Source: Kineosporia corallincola (lineage in GTDB: Bacteria > Actinomycetota > Actinomycetes > Actinomycetales > Kineosporiaceae). From it: a DNA stretch of 64,000 nt. The position numbers and the translations under genes were made by a program. Below are positions 59,816 through 64,000 of this stretch, in pieces (the stretch's first letter is position 1; the number at the start of each line of letters is the position of its first letter). The stretch is taken from assembly GCF_018499875.1 (NCBI RefSeq), contig NZ_JAHBAY010000013.1, positions 1 to 64,000 on the forward strand. The letters run 5' to 3'. The notes beneath the pieces are model-generated. The model saw nothing but the letters and a program-made list of their open reading frames with translations, ran no database searches and was not told the DNA's origin.

Positions 59816-60574
59816 ATGAACACCCCCTGGGCCGGCCCACGCCTGTTCGCCGCGGGTGCCGCGGTCGCCGTGGCACTGGCGGTCTACCTGATCGGCCTAC
59901 CCGAAGGCACTTCGCTGTTCGGCACCCCGCTGTCCGACCTGACCCTGCCGACGGCCCTGTTCGTGGCCACCGCCGGGGTCGCGGTCACCGCCTCTACCGC
60001 GCGGGCCGGGCGCTGGCGGGTGGTCGACATCGTCACGGCCAGCGTGCTCGGTGTGGCCGGGGGCCTGGTGTTCGCGGTCTGGAACGCGGCGTCCACCCCG
60101 CTGCGCGACGCGATGGTGCCGCCGGCCTCCGCGATCATCGCCGGGGTCTGGCTGTTCCCGGCCGTGCTCGGTGCACTGGTGGTGCGGCGTCCGGGCGCCG
60201 CGGTGTACACCGAACTGGTGGCCGCCGTGCTGTCCGCACTGGTCGGCAACGAGTGGGGCTTCGCCACGGTCTGGTACGGCCTGGTCGAGGGGATGGGCGC
60301 GGAGGTGGTGTTCGCGCTGCTGCTCTACCGCCGCTACGGCCTGCCCACGGCGCTGTTCGCCGGGGCCGGTGCCGGTGTCGCGGTGGGTCTGCTCGACAGC
60401 CTGATCTACTACCCCGAGACCCTGGGCGCCGGCGGCAAACTCGCCTACGTGCTGATCGCGACGGCCTCCGGCGTGGTGATCGCCGGCCTCGGGTCGTGGC
60501 TGCTCACCCGGGCCCTGGCCAGCACCGGAACCCTGGCGCCGCTGGCCTCCGGCCGCAGCGCCGAACGCGTCTGA
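59816..60574 (+). CDS. ykoE: YkoE-like substrate-binding component of thiamine-precursor ECF transporter
   Basis: A 252-residue membrane protein with about six helices, belonging to the YkoE family: LIGLPEGTSLFGTPLSDLTLP, EGMGAEVVFALLLYRRYG and LDSLIYYPETLGAGGKLAYVLIATASG. YkoE acts as the S component for hydroxymethylpyrimidine or thiamine with the YkoD ATPase and YkoC transmembrane subunit. The ATG at 59816 uses the GGAGG that is sequestered in the riboswitch hairpin. It is first gene of a three-gene operon. Confidence 0.9.
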   Translation: MNTPWAGPRLFAAGAAVAVALAVYLIGLPEGTSLFGTPLSDLTLPTALFVATAGVAVTASTARAGRWRVVDIVTASVLGVAGGLVFAVWNAASTPLRDAMVPPASAIIAGVWLFPAVLGALVVRRPGAAVYTELVAAVLSALVGNEWGFATVWYGLVEGMGAEVVFALLLYRRYGLPTALFAGAGAGVAVGLLDSLIYYPETLGAGGKLAYVLIATASGVVIAGLGSWLLTRALASTGTLAPLASGRSAERV

Positions 60575-60588
60575 GAGCATGGCCGATC

Positions 60589-62094
60589 GTGTCCGACACC
60601 CGACTTCCGTTGATCGAGGCGCACAACTGGGGCTGGCGACACTCCACCCGTAAGGCCTGGGCGGTGCGCGGTCTCGACCTGCGGATCGAGCCCGGCGAGC
60701 GGGTGCTGCTGCTCGGCGCCAGTGGCGCCGGCAAGTCCACCCTGCTCGCCGGGCTGGCCGGTCTGCTCGACCCGGACGAGACCGGTGGTGACGAGGAGGG
60801 CGTGCTGCTGGTCGACGGCGTCCAGGCGCGCCGGGCCCGGCAGCAGGGAGTGCGTGACGGCCAGGCCGCCACCGGCCTGCTGCTCCAGGATCCGCAGGCG
60901 CAGACGGTGCTCGCCCGCTGCGGTGACGACGTGGCCTTCGGCCTGGAGAACCACGCCGTGCCCACCCACCTGATCTGGCCGAAGGTGTCGGAAGCCCTGG
61001 AGGGAGTGGGCTTTCCGTACCCTCCGGAGCATCCGACCGGCCGGCTGTCGGGTGGCGAGCGGCAGCGGCTGGCGCTGGCCGGCGTGCTCGCCCTGCGGCC
61101 CGGTCTGCTGCTGCTCGACGAGCCCACGGCGATGCTCGACCCGGAGGGCGCCGACCTGGTGCGCTCCAGCATCGCCGCCGTGCTGGAGCGCACCGGCGCC
61201 GGTTGCGTGCTGGTCGAGCACCGGGTGGAGCCGTGGCTGCCGCTGATCGACCGGGTGGTCGTGCTGGAGCCCGGCGGCGGCGTGCGGGCCGACGGTGTGC
61301 CCGGCCGGGTGTTCGCCGAGCAGGGTGAGTCGTTGTTCGCCGCGGGGGTGTGGGTGCCGGGTCTGCGTCCCGCGCCGACGAGCCCGACGGTGGACGACGT
61401 GAGCCCCGCGTTGCTCACCGCCTCGCGGCTGGGCGCACGCCGCCCCGGGCAGAAAGAACCGGCGGTGCGTGGCGTCGACCTGGTGGTCGAGGCCGGCCGG
61501 GCGCTGGCCGTCACCGGGCCGAACGGGGCCGGGAAGTCCACCCTGGCACTGACTCTCGCCGGTCTGACCGCTCCGGCCGAGGGATCGCTGGTGGCCTCCG
61601 AGGCGCTGGCCCGGGGCGCCGGGCCGAGCCCGCACGCCTGGAACGCGGGCCGGCTGGTGAGCCGGATCGGCACGGTGTTCCAGGACCCGCAGCACCAGTT
61701 CGTGGCGCCGACCGTGGCCGGTGAGCTCACGGTCGGGCCGGAACGGGTTGCGGCACAGGGACGCCGGTGGGGGCGGAGGCGGGCGGTTTCGTCGTCCACC
61801 ATTGGTGCCGACGAGATACTGGGACGGTTGCGGCTGGATCACCTGGCGCGGGCCAACCCCTACACACTCTCCGGCGGTGAGCAGCGGCGGCTCTCGGTCG
61901 CGACAGTGCTGGCCACCGCACCCGACGTGCTGGTGCTCGACGAGCCGACGTTCGGGCAGGACGCCCGCACCTGGACCGAGCTCACCGGCCTGCTGCTGGA
62001 GCTGCTCGGCGAGGGCCGGGCGGTGGTGGCGGCCACCCACGACCACGAGCTGGTCGAGGTGCTGGCCGCGTACGGATCGGTGGTGAAGCTGTGA
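60589..62094 (+). CDS. ykoD: ECF transporter ATPase with two ABC domains (YkoD)
   Basis: A 501-residue fused double ATPase. Domain 1 has Walker A GASGAGKST (about 43), Q-loop LLQDPQAQTVLA, signature LSGGERQRL and Walker B LLLLDEPTAMLD. Domain 2 has Walker A GPNGAGKST (about 311), Q-loop VFQDPQHQFVAP, signature LSGGEQRRL and Walker B VLVLDEPTFGQD. It energises import with the YkoE and YkoC subunits. GTG 60589 gives VSDTRLPLIEAHNW and lies 14 bp after ykoE. The longer upstream frame is an antisense-like artefact through ykoE. Confidence 0.93.
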   Translation: MSDTRLPLIEAHNWGWRHSTRKAWAVRGLDLRIEPGERVLLLGASGAGKSTLLAGLAGLLDPDETGGDEEGVLLVDGVQARRARQQGVRDGQAATGLLLQDPQAQTVLARCGDDVAFGLENHAVPTHLIWPKVSEALEGVGFPYPPEHPTGRLSGGERQRLALAGVLALRPGLLLLDEPTAMLDPEGADLVRSSIAAVLERTGAGCVLVEHRVEPWLPLIDRVVVLEPGGGVRADGVPGRVFAEQGESLFAAGVWVPGLRPAPTSPTVDDVSPALLTASRLGARRPGQKEPAVRGVDLVVEAGRALAVTGPNGAGKSTLALTLAGLTAPAEGSLVASEALARGAGPSPHAWNAGRLVSRIGTVFQDPQHQFVAPTVAGELTVGPERVAAQGRRWGRRRAVSSSTIGADEILGRLRLDHLARANPYTLSGGEQRRLSVATVLATAPDVLVLDEPTFGQDARTWTELTGLLLELLGEGRAVVAATHDHELVEVLAAYGSVVKL

Positions 62095-62876
62095 CCATGC
62101 TCTTCGACGGGCTCGACATCCGCGAGGCATCGTCCGCCCCGGTGGCCCGGGCCAACCCGGCCGCGAAACTGGCGGTGGCAACGGTGATCTCGGTGGCGTT
62201 GATCCTCACTGTCGACCCGGTGACCGCGGGGGTGGCCCTGGCCCTGGAGCTGGCAGCCCTGCCCTGGTGCGGTCTGTCCCCGCGGAACCTGTTGCGCAGC
62301 AGCTGGATCATTCTGCTCGGGGCGGTCCCGGCCGGGCTGCTGACGCTGTTCTTCGGGGTGGACAGTGGAACGACGCTGCTGGGAATGGGTTTCGTCAGTG
62401 TGACCCAGGGATCGCTCACCTCGGCGGTGGCGATCACCCTGCGCATCCTGGCGATCGGGCTGCCCGGCGTGGTGCTGCTGGCCACCACCGATCCCACCGA
62501 CCTGGCCGACGCCCTGGCCCAGAACCTGCACCTGCCGCACCGTTTCGTTCTCTCCGCGCTGGCCTCGCTGCGTCTGGTCGGGCTGCTGGCCCAGGAGTGG
62601 CAGACCCTGACCATGGCCCGCCGGGCCCGGGGCTTCGACCGCGGGCGCTACCTGCACCAGGTGTTCGCGCTGCTGGTGATCGCGATCCGGCGGGGAACCG
62701 TGCTGGCCACCACGATGGAGGCGCGGGGGTTCGGGGTGGACGCCCCGCGCACCTGGGCCCGGCCCAGCCGGTTCAGCCGGTTCGACCTGCTGGTGGTGCT
62801 GGGCGGGCTGGGGGTGGCCGTGGCGGCGACGGCGGCCGGTCTGCTGGCCGGCACCTGGAACCTGGTGCTGGCCTAG
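62091..62876 (+). CDS. ykoC: ECF transporter transmembrane component (YkoC/EcfT)
   Basis: A 261-residue EcfT-type protein with about five helices. The two Ala-Arg-Gly coupling motifs that contact the ATPases are TMARRARGFDRG and TMEARGFGVDAPR near residues 175-215. Start is GTG 62091 overlapping the ykoD stop (GTGA), or ATG 62097. It completes a YkoEDC importer under TPP control. Its stop is 5 bp from the convergent NuoF-like gene. Confidence 0.92.
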   Translation: MTMLFDGLDIREASSAPVARANPAAKLAVATVISVALILTVDPVTAGVALALELAALPWCGLSPRNLLRSSWIILLGAVPAGLLTLFFGVDSGTTLLGMGFVSVTQGSLTSAVAITLRILAIGLPGVVLLATTDPTDLADALAQNLHLPHRFVLSALASLRLVGLLAQEWQTLTMARRARGFDRGRYLHQVFALLVIAIRRGTVLATTMEARGFGVDAPRTWARPSRFSRFDLLVVLGGLGVAVAATAAGLLAGTWNLVLA

Positions 62877-62881
62877 CCTTC

Positions 62882-64000
62882 CTAGGCGTAGTGGCAGTAC
62901 CCGTCCACGTGGTTCTCGATCTCCGGGGCGAAGGTGTCGAGCATCGAGTTGACCAGCCGGGCCGTGCCGTCCGGGTGGGCGCAGGCGCCGCGCCCGGTGA
63001 CCAGGCCGGTGAGCTCCTGGATGCGTTCCACCAGGGTGGCCGACTCGCGGCGGGACCGGGCGCCGGGCAGGCGCATACAGGCGTTGGCCAAGGCGGGCAG
63101 GCCGTTGGTGCACGGCCCGCAGCGTTTGGCCCGCTGCTGCGCCAGGTAGTCGACGATCGAGGCGGTGTAGGTGAGCGGGCAGTCACCCGGCAGCATCGGC
63201 AGCAGCACCCCGGCCCCCAGCCGCGCGCCGAACCGGACCAGGTCTTTCGAGCTCAGCGTGCTGCCGGTGACCTGGTGCGGTGCCAGCCAGGTGCCGTGGT
63301 AGCCGCCGAGCAGCAGCGGCCGGGCCGGGTCGTAGCCGCAGAACTCCAGCAGCTCGGCCAGCGAGACCCCGTACGGTGCCTCCATCACCAGCCCACCCGG
63401 GCCGTCGGCCGAGATCGACAGCAGCCGGGTGCCGGGCTCGGCGGCGGTGCCCCAGCGGGAGTACTCCTCGGCACCCAGGGAGTTCACCGCCGCCAGATGG
63501 GCCAGCGTCTCGGCGTTGCACACCATGGTCGGCCGGCCCTTGAACCCGGAGATCGCCTCCGGGGTGCGGGCCGTCACCGGCAGGTTGTCGCGGCCGGACA
63601 GCATCTCCAGCACCGCGCGGGACTGCCCGCCGACGAAACCGCCGCTGGTGGTGTGCACCTCGAAGTCGATGGCCTTGCGCCCGCCCGGGCGCTCGTCGAT
63701 CGCCGCCCGCACCGCCCGCACCACGCCGGGCCGCTCACCCGGGGCGGAGATGTGCACGGTGTGCACGTCGAGGGCCTCGGCCAGCAACTGGGCACCGTCG
63801 AGCACCAGGTGCGGCGAGGTGAGCAGCAGACTGCTGTCTTTCGCGCTGGCCGGCTCACCCTCCGAGCAGTTGACCACCAGCTCACGTCTGCGCCCGGACT
63901 CGAACGCGGCCTGGAGCTTGCGGGCGAACGGGAACTCCGCCCCGCCGCGCCCGGTCAGGCCGATCTTCCAGCTCAGCTCGAGCAGCTGCTCGGCCGTCAT
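62882..64000 (-). CDS. NuoF-like flavin/Fe-S oxidoreductase, 5' end beyond window
   Basis: At least 372 residues; the reading frame is open at the window edge, so the true N-terminus is probably outside. The segment MTAEQLLELSWKIGLTGRGG is the start of the FMN-binding domain (GRGGAEFPFARKL) of NADH-quinone oxidoreductase subunit F. The chain continues LVVNCSEGEPASAKD and VCNAETLAHLAAV, then the 4Fe-4S region RCGPCTNGLPAL and GRGACAHPDGTARLVN. It is a stand-alone NuoF relative rather than part of an nuo operon in view; such proteins work with ferredoxins or membrane cytochromes. Confidence 0.85.
   Translation of the reverse strand: MTAEQLLELSWKIGLTGRGGAEFPFARKLQAAFESGRRRELVVNCSEGEPASAKDSSLLLTSPHLVLDGAQLLAEALDVHTVHISAPGERPGVVRAVRAAIDERPGGRKAIDFEVHTTSGGFVGGQSRAVLEMLSGRDNLPVTARTPEAISGFKGRPTMVCNAETLAHLAAVNSLGAEEYSRWGTAAEPGTRLLSISADGPGGLVMEAPYGVSLAELLEFCGYDPARPLLLGGYHGTWLAPHQVTGSTLSSKDLVRFGARLGAGVLLPMLPGDCPLTYTASIVDYLAQQRAKRCGPCTNGLPALANACMRLPGARSRRESATLVERIQELTGLVTGRGACAHPDGTARLVNSMLDTFAPEIENHVDGYCHYA

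Noticed and set aside
62091-62876. Rho-independent terminator between ykoC and the NuoF-like gene
   Set aside because: Only five bases separate the two stops and no stem-loop is visible there.

Overview
The window is a high-GC actinobacterial chromosome segment. GC-rich codon third positions, many ATGA or TGATG overlaps, frequent GTG starts, lipoproteins, an F420-type oxidoreductase, DUF4235 and HxlR, MarR and GntR regulators all point that way. A motile, spore-forming Kineosporiaceae-like actinomycete is possible, but the sequence alone does not settle the genus. No prophage, insertion sequence or CRISPR array is visible.

Layout. Positions 1-5 kb hold a small membrane protein, a DUF89/ARMT1-type phosphatase, a DHA2 exporter divergent from an HxlR regulator, and a second MFS exporter. 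At 5-6.4 kb is a secreted TolB-like propeller. At 6.5-9.2 kb lies a decayed two-component system fused to a decayed ABC ATPase; only the ABC-2 permease is intact. Next come a large APC permease (9.3-11.3 kb) and a DcuSR-like two-component system divergent from a DctA dicarboxylate carrier (11.3-15.1 kb). At 15.3-22 kb is a surface polysaccharide region: a one-TM protein with an excalibur-like tail, a three-domain glycosyltransferase, a GT-C protein, and a convergent Tat-exported GH26-like hydrolase. A tRNA-Arg, an LppX-like lipoprotein, a class A PBP, a GH46 chitosanase and an unrecognised secreted protein follow (22-28.4 kb).

At 28.6-35.7 kb are TerC, behind an unusual leader, and an arabino-oligosaccharide operon (binding protein, two permeases, GH51) divergent from a LacI regulator with a clean palindromic operator. 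At 35.8-36.6 kb is a toxin/Panacea-antitoxin pair. Next are ilvD, a PP2C phosphatase and a GT-C-like membrane protein. A MarR/DoxX pair with twin operators, Mug, a Fur-Dps unit with a 35-bp operator, and an extracellular nuclease plus 5'-nucleotidase fill 41.5-48 kb.

At 48-51.7 kb a GntR regulator diverges from an NRAMP-like transporter plus pxpBC (5-oxoprolinase subunits without pxpA). A MerR regulator faces an F420-type oxidoreductase across a MerR-style promoter. Then come a truncated Uma2 gene, an NCS2 permease, a DUF2877 protein, an IPT/TIG surface protein, a maleylpyruvate-isomerase-like protein and a homocysteine methyltransferase. The window closes with a TPP riboswitch-controlled ykoEDC transporter and a NuoF-like protein that runs off the edge.

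The most unusual items are the toxin/Panacea pair, the three-domain glycosyltransferase, the SD-sequestering stem in the terC leader, and the collapsed two-component/ABC locus.
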